Positions 43,101 through 53,993 of a stretch of 64,000 nucleotides of DNA are shown one piece after another. The translations under genes and the position numbers were made by a program. Every line of letters starts with the position of its first letter. The first letter of the stretch is position 1. The notes under the pieces were generated by a model that saw only the letters and a list, made by a program, of their open reading frames with translations, did no database searches and was not told where the DNA came from. Source of the stretch: Stenogyne calaminthoides. Its lineage: Eukaryota; Streptophyta; Magnoliopsida; Lamiales; Lamiaceae. Location of the stretch: positions 30,302,804-30,366,803 of the forward strand of contig JBBCBC010000001.1 of assembly GCA_037126765.1 (NCBI GenBank). Direction: 5' to 3'.

Positions 43101-43659
43101 TAATTTAGATTCAATCACATAAATCAAAGTTTTTTTTAATGAAAAATAAAAAAATTAGTGAATAGATACCAACTACTTAGTATTTAAAATCGTTACTACT
43201 CAACATTTTTATTCATATTTGGATAAAGATAGAAAGTTATACGAGACAATCTCATATATGAGACAAATGACATTCACTCTATTATATGATCTGCGGATAT
43301 ATGAGACAACAATTGAAATTTATAATTGCCAAAACTTTTGTGAACCCAATTAAGTTCACATGAACACTTTTTTTTTCAAGTATCACTATTATGCATACGA
43401 AGAGTCACTGTTTATAAACAGTGACAGTGATACCCTATATGCATAACAATGATAGTACATATACATAATAATGATACTAAAAAAAAGAGAATTCGCGTCT
43501 TGATACATCAATTAAAACACACTATCTTTTTAGTGAAATTATTAGAAAAACTGTGATACTCAAAAAAGAGAATTCGTGTCATGATATGGCAATTGGAAGA
43601 TATTCATAACAAATATTTTTTCCATATCTACAATTGGAAGATAATTATATTTTGATTAA
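43101..43659. other. partial copy of the duplicated upstream region
   Basis: 43484-43655 (AGAGAATTCGCGTC, ATCTTTTTAGTGAAATTATT, GGCAATTGGAAGATATTCATAAC) matches parts of 44625-44700 and 52320-52430. It lies just left of element H. The rest is AT-rich without features. Confidence 0.55.
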
Positions 43660-44448
43660 GAAAAAAGAGTCAATTTAGCACCTGAACTTATATGGGAAGA
43701 TCAACTAGGACCCTTAATTATATTTTAGTACATCTAAACACTCTTTCTTTTTATTTGGGATCAAATAAACCCTTCTTTTTAATAAAAGGGATCAAATTAA
43801 CCCTTTCATCAAAATTCAACCAAACAGGCGTTAAATGTCATGAACCAATTCCTCAATTAATTGCTTATTTCTGTTATGTGGCGCATCTCCCTTTGTTAAA
43901 ATTACAGTTAAACTCGAATCCTTCTTCCCATATGCTCTTTTTCCGTAGCCCCTTCATCGGTTCACTCTTTCCCGTCCATCGGTTCATCCTTAGCCCCGGC
44001 CTTTTCTCATTTCCACAATCCTTTAGCCCTAATTTATCGCAACTCATGAACAGAGAATCATTTTTTTCTTTGATTAGTGTAATCTAGAGATGATTTGTTC
44101 TTTAGCGAGTGCAATTTCGTCATCTCGCTTTTAATTTCAGAAAAAAGAAAAAGGAAATGATATAATGAATTATTTCAAGCCCATGCATTAGCACCATAAA
44201 TGGTCGGCTTTTCTTAAAAAAATCTGATCTAATTATCTGTCATTTTTTAATGTGAGCTGAATAATTTGTTGTTCATTTTTTCCAAATAAAAAAAGAAATT
44301 ACATGTTGGATATTCCGGGGAGAGAGCCAAGCTGGTGCTTTGATAAAGATGCAAGAACAGGGAATATTGTGTTCTATTCCTCTGGAAATAAGCAATACGA
44401 AGTTGATCTTCCCATATAAGTTTAGGGGCTAAATCGACCCTTTTCCCC
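43660..44448. mobile_element. element H: Mutator-like TIR element
   Basis: 789 bp with inverted ends of about 45 bp (TTTAGCACCTGAACTTATATGG against CCATATAAGTTTAGGGGCTAAA) and a 9-bp duplication TTTGATTAA at 43651-43659 and 44449-44457. Nine bases is the Mutator length. It holds no transposase. The 131-aa frame at 43692-44087 is unremarkable. A coding-looking 38-codon stretch ends against the right TIR (44304-44418: GREPSWCFDKDARTGNIVFY), which may be a captured gene piece. Confidence 0.85.
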
Positions 44449-44624
44449 TTTGATTAATTACTTAATATGTAATCCAAATTAAACGGCAGTGAAATACTAA
44501 TAATATTGAAGTAGATATATAGGTCTTAAACATGTAAAATTTGTAGAACCCTTGAGACATATATAAATAAATATTATTAAGGCAGGAGGTTTGCTGAAAA
44601 AGCATCTAGAAAATTATATTGCCA

Positions 44625-45275
44625 TGATATGACAATCGAAAGATATTCATAACAAATATTTTTTCTATATCTACAATTGGAAGATAATTATATTTTGATT
44701 GTTATTACAAGAAACAAATCTTTATTATTTTTTGGCGTGGTATATATGGGATGCAGCTGCAATTGAAATAGATTTTCTTTATAAATAGACTATGAGCAGG
44801 TAAATTACAGATTTGGTCCCAAGAGATTGAGTCCAAAACAGTTTTGGTCACATGGTTTCAAAATGGTCCTTTTTGGAGCAGTTTTGGTCCCAACCGTTAG
44901 TCAAATGAATGAAAACCGTTAGTTGACCAAAACAATTATGGGACCAAATTTGCAAAATTAAGGGAAATGATACTAAAATATAATTAATTATATATATAAT
45001 CAAAATAAATTCATAAATTATAAATTATTTGTAAAATTATATGTATTATTTAAATATGACTACAAAATACTACTTAGCCTGCATTACCTCTAAATCAAGA
45101 TAGGGTGAAAACCCCTATTCTTCAATTATCTAAATTTTTAGTCCAATTTTTGCGGATGAAAGAATAATACTACTTGGTTGCCCTCTACGTGTTTGATGGA
45201 ATGTGTCAATTGGAAGTTTGAAACTATGCGAGTCTAATGAAATTTGATTTACTTTTCTTGAAGATGGCGATCAGA
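44625..45275 (+). promoter_or_regulatory. duplicated promoter/start module, copy 2 (gene lost)
   Basis: Matches copy 3 (52370-52740) over most of its length: CCATGATATG-CAATCG, TTGTTATTACAAGAAACAAA, the TATA box TATAAATA (44780-44787), AAATCAAGATAGGG-GAAAACC, GTCCAATTTTTGC, TTTGAAACTATGCGAGTC and the start ATGGCGATC at 45264. The frame stops after six codons (MAIRIL). A 270-bp AT-rich insert (44803-45074) separates the TATA box from the leader. Confidence 0.65.
44801..44965. mobile_element. small TIR element in promoter copy 2
   Basis: Inverted ends GTAAATTACAGATTTGGTCCCA and TGGGACCAAATTTGCAAAATTA resemble the MITE at 51372-51634. Copy 3 of the module lacks it. Right edge and duplication unclear. 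Confidence 0.5.
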
Positions 45276-47129
45276 ATATTATAAACTTGTTATGAGTACT
45301 CCTACTGTGCGCTGTCCCGCATTTCTCTATTTATGATTCTGCTACTGATCACCAGTACCGGGCCCCATAAATCACCAGCTTGTACCTCAGCCATGATTGC
45401 AAAATTACTCGTGCACCTACTGTTTTTTTTAACATCTCTTAGTACTAATATTTTGTTATAATATAAAATTACTGCTAGTATTAATTGTATTTGAGTATAA
45501 TTTAAAAATGTCACCCTTAAAGCCCACCTGTATCAGTGTTGCACTCTACCGGCCCATCTATTTTAGTATTATACAGTATAATTATAATTAGTACACCATC
45601 CGTCTTACATAATTGTTGAAAAAACACAAATTTGTTTAATGAAATCTTTTAAGTATATATTACTCCTCTTTTTCTTATCATTTTAGGTATTTTATGAATT
45701 TAGATATTTCATTTGTAGAATAAAATTGAAGCAAAATAAACCGAGCTTAAAATTTTAGAAATTAGTAGTAATTTTGTACAATATGTAATTGTGCTCAATT
45801 TCATAATCAATTTATGCATTCTCTGTATTTTGAGAAAAATTAGGATTACAGTTCCTAATTTTTGAAATTGATGTTATGAAATTGTACCTTGGGAAAAAAA
45901 ATGGTACAGATATTAATTTCACAACCCAAAATATGATTTTTTTTTTTTTTTTTAAAAAAGAGTATCGGAACTGTCATTTGCTATTAAAGAAAAAGAAACG
46001 ATCTAGACGTAAGAGATATTCCTATAAGTTCGGGTTAATTTTTTTTTTTTTTGTGCCCCCGTCATTCAAATTTTTTGCGTCCGTCCCTGGTCTAACGTGA
46101 ATGTATTAATCTGGTGTGATAGTTTTAAAATCGAAAGCATGCTTGAAAAAAATCTTTTGATTTTTGCTAGTAAAATTAGCATGAAAATCCTCAAAGAATA
46201 GCCAAAATAATCCCAGAAATAAAAGTGTAATACACCATGTAAAGAAACAGAGAATGGTATAAGTCCAGCATAACTGATGATACTTTAATTTTTGCTAATA
46301 CTTTTGTGAAAAGTAGTTGTCAAAATATAGCGATTATGCCCTCAAACAAATAACAATACATCTTACATCGAAAGACGTAGTCATTTGATCAACTCTTGTG
46401 TTATTTATTTTTCGTTATTATCAATTTCTCCATAATTACAATTAAATTTCTAACACTATGGAGGTATATTTGATTATTCATTTCCATTGATTGTATTCTT
46501 GGATTGAAATGTGGTTTAAAAACTTCAATGCATGATGAAAGGTGTGTGAGGCTTTTATAAGTCCAGCAAAACTGATGATACTTTTTGCTAATAATATAGC
46601 GATTATGAAACTTGATCCCTCTTGCAAAGCTTAGCAGGGATGGTGTTCATCCGTCGACAAAGCTCTTCCTGCCACCAGGTACTGGTGAAACTTGAAGGTC
46701 TTCATTTTCGTCCGAGCCTTTTTGCTAGTAAAATTAAAACCAACTTGTTGCAACAGTTATTAAGATCTCAAATAATTTGTATGAAAACACATGTGAAGAA
46801 TTACACTAATTAAATTGTATCACGTATTTGATCTGAAGTATAGATAAATATATTTATTCCAAAAAAAAAAATCTATTTTTTTTCAAAGATTTTTTCTCAA
46901 TTCATTATTATTTGTTAATATTTTTTTCAAAGATTCGTTTCTCAATTTGGCAAAAGATTTTTATTTTTTCCTAAAAAATAAATTTTTTGCCCATTATATC
47001 CTGTTTTTTTCAAAGATTTTTCTCAATTCATAATATTTTTTTCAAATATTCCTTTATTAATTTGGCAATATTTTTTTGTGGGAAAATTCAATGGTTTCTA
47101 AATTTAAGCTAGTTTCTTCTGTTATAATA

Positions 47130-47160
<31 letters not shown>

Positions 47161-47712
47161 TATAGAATATACATTTATTTGTTACTGTACGTATTATACA
47201 CTGTGGTTGCTACATGAAATTACATTTGAAAATAGAAAATGGATCATCTACATTTCTTTATGTGAGAATTATATTAAATGCTCATTTTCAGTTGAGAAAA
47301 TATACAAAAATGCCTAATTTCAAGTGTCCATTGTCTTTTTCGCCTAATTTTTAAAAAATGCACTTTCTTGCCTTTTGCGGACTATTCTACCCTTAATTCT
47401 CATTCACTATTTTATTCATTTATCTCATATACACTCTTTCAACTCACAACCTCTCATTCCATTTGTATATTTAAAAATGGGGAATTTGAAAATTTGATTC
47501 TCCCTCGTCAGCGGCGGAACCGCCTTCATCGATTCCAACAATTTTCAAACTATTCCAACAGTTCATAACTAGTTTCTAGCCAAATTCCAATTCCACTCTC
47601 GAACCTCAACGAAGACGAAAAAAGAAAAGGAGCAACAACAAATGAAGATGAAAAAAATAGAGCAAGGACATATTTGGGGAGGGTGGAGTTGGAGAGGAAG
47701 TGGGTATCAAGA
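45276..47712. other. AT-rich intergenic stretch, no gene seen
   Basis: No credible coding frame. Two related stretches, 46256-46345 and 46556-46610 (AAGTCCAGCA-AACTGATGATACTTT ... ATATAGCGATTATG), look like a local duplication. Long T or A runs are frequent. Confidence 0.5.
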
Positions 47713-47717
47713 GGAGG

Positions 47718-48970
47718 TGAAACGCCCCAAATTTAAAAATATAACACAAATGAGCCTAGGCGTCCCCAAATTGGCATGGTTATTTGATTATAGAAAGTAT
47801 AATTAATTTAGACGAGATTATTACAAGATAAATTATTCGAAATTACAGCGCAAGACTCATATTTTAAAAATATTCATACATTCGTCATAAATTACTTGTG
47901 TCCACCTCCTCGCCATGCCTTGCCCGAGCTCCTTTTTAACCTGCAAAAGTTATATATGTGGGGGGATGAGTGTTTGAAATACACCCAGTGAGGGAAACAT
48001 CAATGATTGCATCGTTAAATGACGTATGTAATCAATATATAACATTCAAATGTAGCTCAGGAAAACATGCAACATCAGGGAGAGATACTGGCACTCACTG
48101 GTCACCCAGTGGCCCGTGTCAACCTCGACCCAATGTATGGGCCATTACCCGGCTTGTATACAGTACGGGGCATTACCCGGCTTGCACATTGTACGGGCCA
48201 TTACCCGGCTTGCATATTGTACGGGCCATTATCCGGCTTGCATACACACGGGCCATTACCCGGCTTGCATACAGATTTCACATTTATCACGTAATTATGA
48301 CATATATCATTCACATATCACATATTAACATAGCAATCATAACATGGAATATTTCACCCAGTGAAGGCTGGAGATTGCCATCACCTTAAAAGCAGAAACT
48401 GTAACCAGTGATGCAATGCCATACCCCTTTAGTGTCCTCAATCTTCGTTATCCTTGCTAAGGTAAGTCCAAATAGTCTCAAGCTCCATCTCAAGTTAAGA
48501 AGATGGGGGATAACGATGTGAAGCGGCGGTGGAAATTAGGGTTGATGCCGTCTAAACGCCAGAGTGATGGCAGCGGTGCGAACAGACGTTTGGGATGGAG
48601 GCACAGCGGTGATGGTTTTGTGAAGATATATATAAATGTTGTAATAAGAGGGTTGTGGTCTTGGTTCTCAGTTTTCCTTGTGGGATTAAAGTAATTTTCT
48701 GAACATTATATCTAAAATACAGAGGAGTAGGTATACGTTCAATATTTATATATATATATATATGTTAATTATAAGTACACGCATATAACATATGCATAAA
48801 ATAAATATATATAATATATTAATTTAATTTTTATTTAATTAATACTACTCTCTATCAAATACTTGTATTGTCACTTAAATTAAGTAAAATTCCACTATTA
48901 TAATAGAGTTCTCTCATAATTAATTACAATTAAATTAAAATTATTCACATAGTATTTTTGGGATGTTACA
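47718..48970. repeat. solo LTR with 5-bp duplication GGAGG
   Basis: 1253 bp beginning TGAAACGCCCC and ending GGGATGTTACA, flanked by GGAGG at 47713-47717 and 48971-48975. TG...CA ends and a 5-bp duplication show an LTR left alone after recombination. TGTAAC(A/G)CCCC-like starts are common in Ty3/gypsy LTRs, but no coding part remains to classify it. It contains the minisatellite at 48136-48273. Orientation is assumed from TG to CA only. Confidence 0.82.
48136..48273. repeat. minisatellite, five ~28-bp units
   Basis: Five tandem units around CGGGCCATTACCCGGCTTGCA with variable spacers (TATTGTA, CATTGTA, TACACA). All three frames of the plus strand stay open through it, which creates three overlapping spurious ORFs (48067-48389). 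Confidence 0.9.
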
Positions 48971-48975
48971 GGAGG

Positions 48976-49683
48976 GATTGACGAGAAGGGATGAAATAGA
49001 GTCGGTAATTCGGGGGAGGCAGTGGTGGACCTTGGATTTCAAAACTGGGGATACCATTGATAAATAATTTAAGAAGTATTTGTACGTACATAAACATTGT
49101 CTTTGTCACATCTCAATTTTTTGTAGACCAAATATGTATAAATTTTACAAGAATTTGCAGCGAAAAATAAAATAAGTAAATATGCACTTTAAAACTCAAA
49201 AGATTCAAATTTGTCTAAAGAGATGTAACTACAATTAAATAAAAATACTTCAATCTCAAAAGCTGAACATGAACTTAACAATATGACTCACTATTCAAAA
49301 ATAAAATCAATTGTTGTAAAATGTTAATGAGATTGAGTGAGCAAAATAACTAGCTCAGTGGGGTCTTGTTTGTCAATGTTAAAAATGAATCATGTAAACA
49401 ATCACTGAATATGAAAACACACTATCAATTAATTTTAGCAAGGACCCACTTGTAATCCGAGCTACTATAGAAACTGTTGAACATGTCATAAATATTTATT
49501 TTATTGCATGTTGATGTAGCTATGGAATGTCGCATTTAGACAATAACATTTTACATTCAAAGAATTTAATAAAGATAAACGTAAACTTGAAAAGAAATAT
49601 CTACCTTGAATTAATGTCGTAGATGCAAAAGATGAAATGAAATAACTTTAATCCTGGAAAGCTCTGGAGTTGTGAAAAATTGA
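48976..49683. other. intergenic stretch, nothing seen
   Basis: Continues the sequence interrupted by the solo LTR. No ORF or element ends recognised. Confidence 0.45.
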
Positions 49684-49692
49684 AAAATATTT

Positions 49693-50082
49693 GGGTGCAA
49701 CTATTAGCACCCACAATTTTACTTTTTGCACCCACCTGCTAAGTACACCCTCTATTTTTATTTTTATTTTCTAAATCTAAAATATATACTAACTACGCCC
49801 ACTTATTGCGTTGCCCATTTTGACCCTTCTCCCCTTAATTTTCCAAAACACCAACCAACACCAACTTTTTGCCCATATATGGCGCCTTCGCTGGCGCCGG
49901 CACTTCTCCGTCGTGCAGTGGGTAAGCCGGCAAGGGAGAAGAAGTGGGGAAGAAAATTTAAGAGCATTTTTTGTAATTAATTAGAAAAGGATATATATTC
50001 TTGTCTTTTAATTAGAGAATATTTTGTTAAAAAGTTTAGGTGGGTGTGAAAAGTAAAAGGTTGTGTGTTAATAGTTGTGCCC
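49693..50082. mobile_element. Mutator-like MITE with 9-bp duplication
   Basis: 390 bp with inverted ends of about 45 bp (GGGTGCAACTATTAGCACCC / GGGCACAACTATTAACACAC) and AAAATATTT at 49684-49692 and 50083-50091. The 84-aa frame inside (49726-49980) has no recognisable domain. Confidence 0.85.
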
Positions 50083-50091
50083 AAAATATTT

Positions 50092-51237
50092 TTTTGTGTG
50101 TTTTAATTTCATAAAAAAAAGGACTATACTTATAGGGAAGAAAAAATATTTAGTAATGGAATTGAGATTTGGATATTTCATAAAAATCTTGAGATTTAAT
50201 TTTTATAGATATGTATAAAATTTTTGAGATATCTCTAATGAAATATACCTAATAAATAAACTAATAATGATGGAAAAGGGGATAGCCGAATTTGAAAATA
50301 AAACAGGTTTTGATTTTTGTTGCTATTACGAAGGAGTTTAAGATGAGAAAGTTGTTTCATGGATTTCAATTAAACAGTCAAAGATGTGATCTTTATTTTA
50401 AAATAAATAATCATGATCTTATTATTTTGGATTTATTAAATAAGCCTCATATTTATGAGAGAAAAGTGAAGATTTTGGAAGATAAAAATTCAAATTCAAA
50501 TATCTTGTAATTTTGTAAAGACATGAGAAGAAGCTGGAGGAAATTTTTGGAATTTCGATAAAAAAATCTTTTGTAAATATTAAAAGAGACAAAAACTTTA
50601 TAGACCTGGTTCATGCTATTAACCTTATTTTTAATTCATGACATTTGACCCTACCCAGGGTATAATACGGGTCAAGTTTAGTGGTTTATAAAAATGTATT
50701 GAAAATGAGTTAAATTGGTCAAATAATTCAAGTTCACAGACTTGGTTCATGGGAGACCAACTCAATAAAAGATAGACTTGAATTTAAAAGTATTGAAAAA
50801 ATCTCTTATTGGATCTCTTAAAAATAGATTTTCGGGCTGTTACATTCTTTAATTAAAATACAATATAAATTTAAATGTAATAGATCTTTTTGTCGTGTTT
50901 TATGACTCATAGGTTTATGGAACCTCAACACGTACATATAGCTTTAATACTTATAAATACAGTACATGAGTGAGTCTTATACAAAATTCCAACTTAAAGT
51001 ACACCTAATCAAAATTGATATTTAAAATCATTATAGGTGGTAAAGAAGTTGTTAGCCAATACAAAATAAGAAGAACATGTACAAAAATATCCCCAATAAT
51101 AAACTAGCTTTTTTGTTCCTTTCTTTTAAATTCAATTTTGCAAAAAGAAATTGCGTGATATACTCAATACAAGCGTTTTCTATTGTTGGGCCTGTTTGAG
51201 ATTTTCGGGCAGATAATTTTATAGAAACAGGACTGAA

Positions 51238-51260
<23 letters not shown>
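50092..51260. other. AT-rich intergenic stretch
   Basis: No gene. It ends in an (AT)n microsatellite (51242-51268) which abuts the next element. Confidence 0.5.
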
Positions 51261-51266
<6 letters not shown>

Positions 51267-51268
<2 letters not shown>

Positions 51269-52110
51269 CACGGATTTGATCGTATGCCCGCAGATGGGCA
51301 CAAACTTATATGCCCACAGTTTTTGTGGCGCGCCACATATGCAAAGTTACAATCATTTAATTAGTTTTTTTAAGGGTGAATTGCAGAAGTGGTCCCATGT
51401 GAATTTTGTGTTTGCAGTTTTAGTCCCACGTTTTTTTCTGGTCATTTTTTTGCAAAATTGGTCCAATTTTATTTTTATTTAACAGTTTTGGTCCCAAGAG
51501 AATTGTCAAAAAATAAATTTGGTCCCAAAAATTCATTTATTTGTTGCCTGTAAAATCCTATGGGACCATTTTTGTTAAAAAAATGATCATTTTCATGAGG
51601 GCAAATTCACATGGGACCACTTTTGCAATTTACCAGTTTTTTTAATTAATTTAATCTTCTCATTAATTATATAAACATAAACCATAAACTATGAACCCTA
51701 AACCATGAACCATTCGGGCCGGGTGAACCATGAACCACTCGGGCCGGGTTTGGGTTCTGATTGGGATGGGTCCGGGTCGAGATTTTTTTTTTGAATATAA
51801 TTAATAAAATTAATTATATAAACCTAAACCCTAAACTATGAACCCTAAACCATGAACCATTTGGGCCCGGTGAACCATGAACCACTCAGACCGGGTTCGA
51901 GTTCAGGCCGGATTGAGTCCGGGACGGGTAAAAGAAATTTAATATAATTAATTAAATTGGGTAAAATATGGAATATATATAAATGAAAAGATTAAATTAA
52001 TTAAAGAAACTAATTAAATGATGGTGGAACCTTGTATATGTGGCGCACCACATAAACGGTGGGCATATAAGTTTGTGCCCACCTGCGGGCATATGATCAA
52101 ATTCGTATAT
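51267..52110. mobile_element. long-TIR element inserted at an (AT)n site
   Basis: About 840 bp. Arms of more than 100 bp are inverted copies: GATTTGATCGTATGCCCGCAG...GGCACAAACTTATATGCCCAC against GTGGGCATATAAGTTTGTGCCC...CATATGATCAAATTC. Arms include GTGGCGCGCCACATATG. The left arm is split by a MITE (51372-51634). The centre has two copies of a ~95-bp block (GAACCATGAACCACTC-GGCCGGGTT at about 51700-51765 and 51840-51905). The AT-repeat flanks hide any duplication; Mutator-like is the best guess. Confidence 0.75.
51372..51634. mobile_element. MITE nested in the left arm of the previous element
   Basis: 263 bp. Ends GTGAATTGCAGAAGTGGTCCCA and TGGGACCACTTTTGCAATTTAC are inverted, flanked by AGTTTTTTT (9 bp) at 51363-51371 and 51635-51643. 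The right arm of the host element lacks it, which gives the empty site. Confidence 0.85.
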
Positions 52111-52369
52111 ATATGGGAATGAAATTGAATATGACCTAAATTGCTACTAATATTAAAAATGGACTGTGTATGTTTTAGTTATATCAAAATACTGTATGTA
52201 GTTCAAATCTAGAGTTGTTGATCATTTAATTAAAGCTTTACACGTGAATGTGTTTATTGTCGTGAATTTCGAATTCATCAATTCAAAAAAATTTAAAAAT
52301 TCATCAAAAATTTCGAAACAGTACTATCTTTTTAGTGTAATTATTATTAGAAAAAAGTGTGTACTATTT
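52111..52369. other. intergenic stretch
   Basis: AT-rich; 52320-52345 starts the similarity to the duplicated upstream region. No gene. Confidence 0.4.
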
Positions 52370-52865
52370 TTTGCCATGATATGGCAATCGGAAGATATTC
52401 ATGACAAATATTTTTTCCATAATTATATTTTAATTGTTATTACAAGAAACAAATCTTTATTATTTTTTGGTGTGATATATATGGAATGCAGCTGCAATTG
52501 AAAGAGATTTTCTTTATAAATAGTCGACCATGAGCAAACCCTAGCCTGCAATACCTCAAAATCAAGATAGGGCGAAAACCCCTATTCTTCAATTCTCTAT
52601 ATTTTTAGTCCAATTTTTGCAGATGAAATAATACTACTTGGTTGCCTGGCCTCTACGTGTTTGATGGAAATTTTCAATTGAGAATTTGAAACTATGTGAG
52701 TCTAATGAAATTTGATTTAGTTTTCTTGAAGATGGTGATCTCCCGAACCCCATCAAACAACAACTCTATGAGACGGCGAGCTGAGATCGATGAATTTGGG
52801 AGGAGACAGTTGAATGTGGATGTTGATAAAATTCCAAGTGGTGAAGATACTAGAACTACTCTCAT
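52370..52865 (+). CDS. promoter and first exon, copy 3 of the duplicated module; cut by CACTA G2
   Basis: The upstream region matches copy 2: TATA box TATAAATA at 52515-52522, leader AAATCAAGATAGGGCGAAAACC and TTTGAAACTATGTGAGTC, and start ATGGTGATC at 52732. The coding part runs 45 codons (MVISRTPSNNNSMRRRAEID ... DKIPSGEDTRTT) and looks like real protein, hydrophilic and without biased composition. It is interrupted at 52866 by the end of a CACTA element. The gene is not recognised. The downstream part would lie beyond elements G2 and C, outside the window. Confidence 0.5.
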
Positions 52866-53448
52866 CACTACTACACATTTAGGCTTGCACAGTTACACTT
52901 GGACAGCCCTTTTTTCAAACAGCTCTCCAAGTTATAGCTTGGAGAGCGGTTTTATAAAAAAAAATAAAAAAATAATTAGATAGCGGTTCTAAACCGCTCT
53001 CCAAGAATTTTACTTGGAGAGCGGTTAAGAACCGCAGTGTTAACCACTTGGAATGCGGTCAGAACCGTTGTCCAAGGTAAAGATTGGACAGCGGTTCAAA
53101 ACCGCTCTCCAAACCCCGAAACCCTTATATCGTGTACGCGTCCAGAGAGCAGCCCCCCTTTACGCGATTTAATTTTCTCCTCTGCTAAATCCATTTTTCT
53201 CCCCAACCTCTCGCGTCATTGCTGTCGCCGTCGCCCTCCTCCTTGTCATCCCCTACCTCTCGCGCCGTTGCCGTCGCCGTCGCCCTCCTACTCGTCATCC
53301 CCTACCTCTCGTGTCTTTGCCATAAATAAATTGCCTTCCTCCTTCTTCTCGATCCCCTACCTCCGTCGCCCTCCTCCGGCCTCCTCCTCCACTACCGCCG
53401 TCGCCGCCGCCGCCGTCCTCCATTTATATATAGGTAATTTTCTTTTTT

Positions 53449-53482
<34 letters not shown>

Positions 53483-53993
53483 GTTAGGATAGTATATATA
53501 TCTATATGTTAGTATATATATATATGTTATGATTTGGTGAAATGGATAATGTGTTTGTTTTAGATATGAATAGATTGTATAATTTAGTTTTTGGGATGTG
53601 AATGCTCTTGCAAATGTGTGGATTAAAATGTGAATATATATATTTTTGGGTTGGTTGATGAATTTATATGATTTTTAGGTTGGTTGGTTGTTTAATTGAT
53701 GCACTCAAGGTGTTTGATAATATGTTTATGTGAGGATTTAAACATAAATTAAGATTAATACATTAGGATATATTTGAGTTATTGATTGATGATTTGGTGA
53801 ATGGATAATGTGTTGCTTTAGATGATTGATGGTACATTATGATACATTGTCTTGAGAAGCAACAAAACCTTAGGTACATTTTGAAGTAGTAATCAAGCTA
53901 TAAACTTTTGTTGACTTGGTTAATCTTGACTTGATCTACCCAATGTCATTTTGTGCATATAAGTTCAATTATTTTAGCAATTCATAAAGGTTT
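52866..53993. mobile_element. element G2: second CACTA copy of the G family, left part
   Basis: Starts CACTACTACACATTTAGGCTTG, the G terminus, after CAT (52863-52865). It has the same subterminal words (CTTGGAGAGCGGTT, CAGCGGTTCAAAACCGCTCTCC) and the same CCG/TCG-rich leader (53150-53430) followed by ATATATAGGTAATTTTC. The copy is interrupted at 53994 by the LTR of element C, so its right end and any Ulp1 exons are out of view. The 151-aa frame at 53037-53492 lies on leader sequence and is not trusted. Confidence 0.82.

Noticed and set aside
43692..44087. 131-aa ORF as a host gene
   Set aside because: Contained in Mutator-like element H, begins in its TIR and has no recognisable domain.
48067..48389. 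CRISPR-like array or three overlapping genes
   Set aside because: Units are contiguous minisatellite repeats of about 28 bp in plant DNA, without unique spacers; the ORFs are a by-product of a repeat without stops.
49726..49980. 84-aa ORF
   Set aside because: Lies within a 390-bp MITE; no domain.
53037..53492. 151-aa ORF rich in Pro and Ser
   Set aside because: Translated CCG/TCC-rich leader of CACTA G2 ending in an AT microsatellite.
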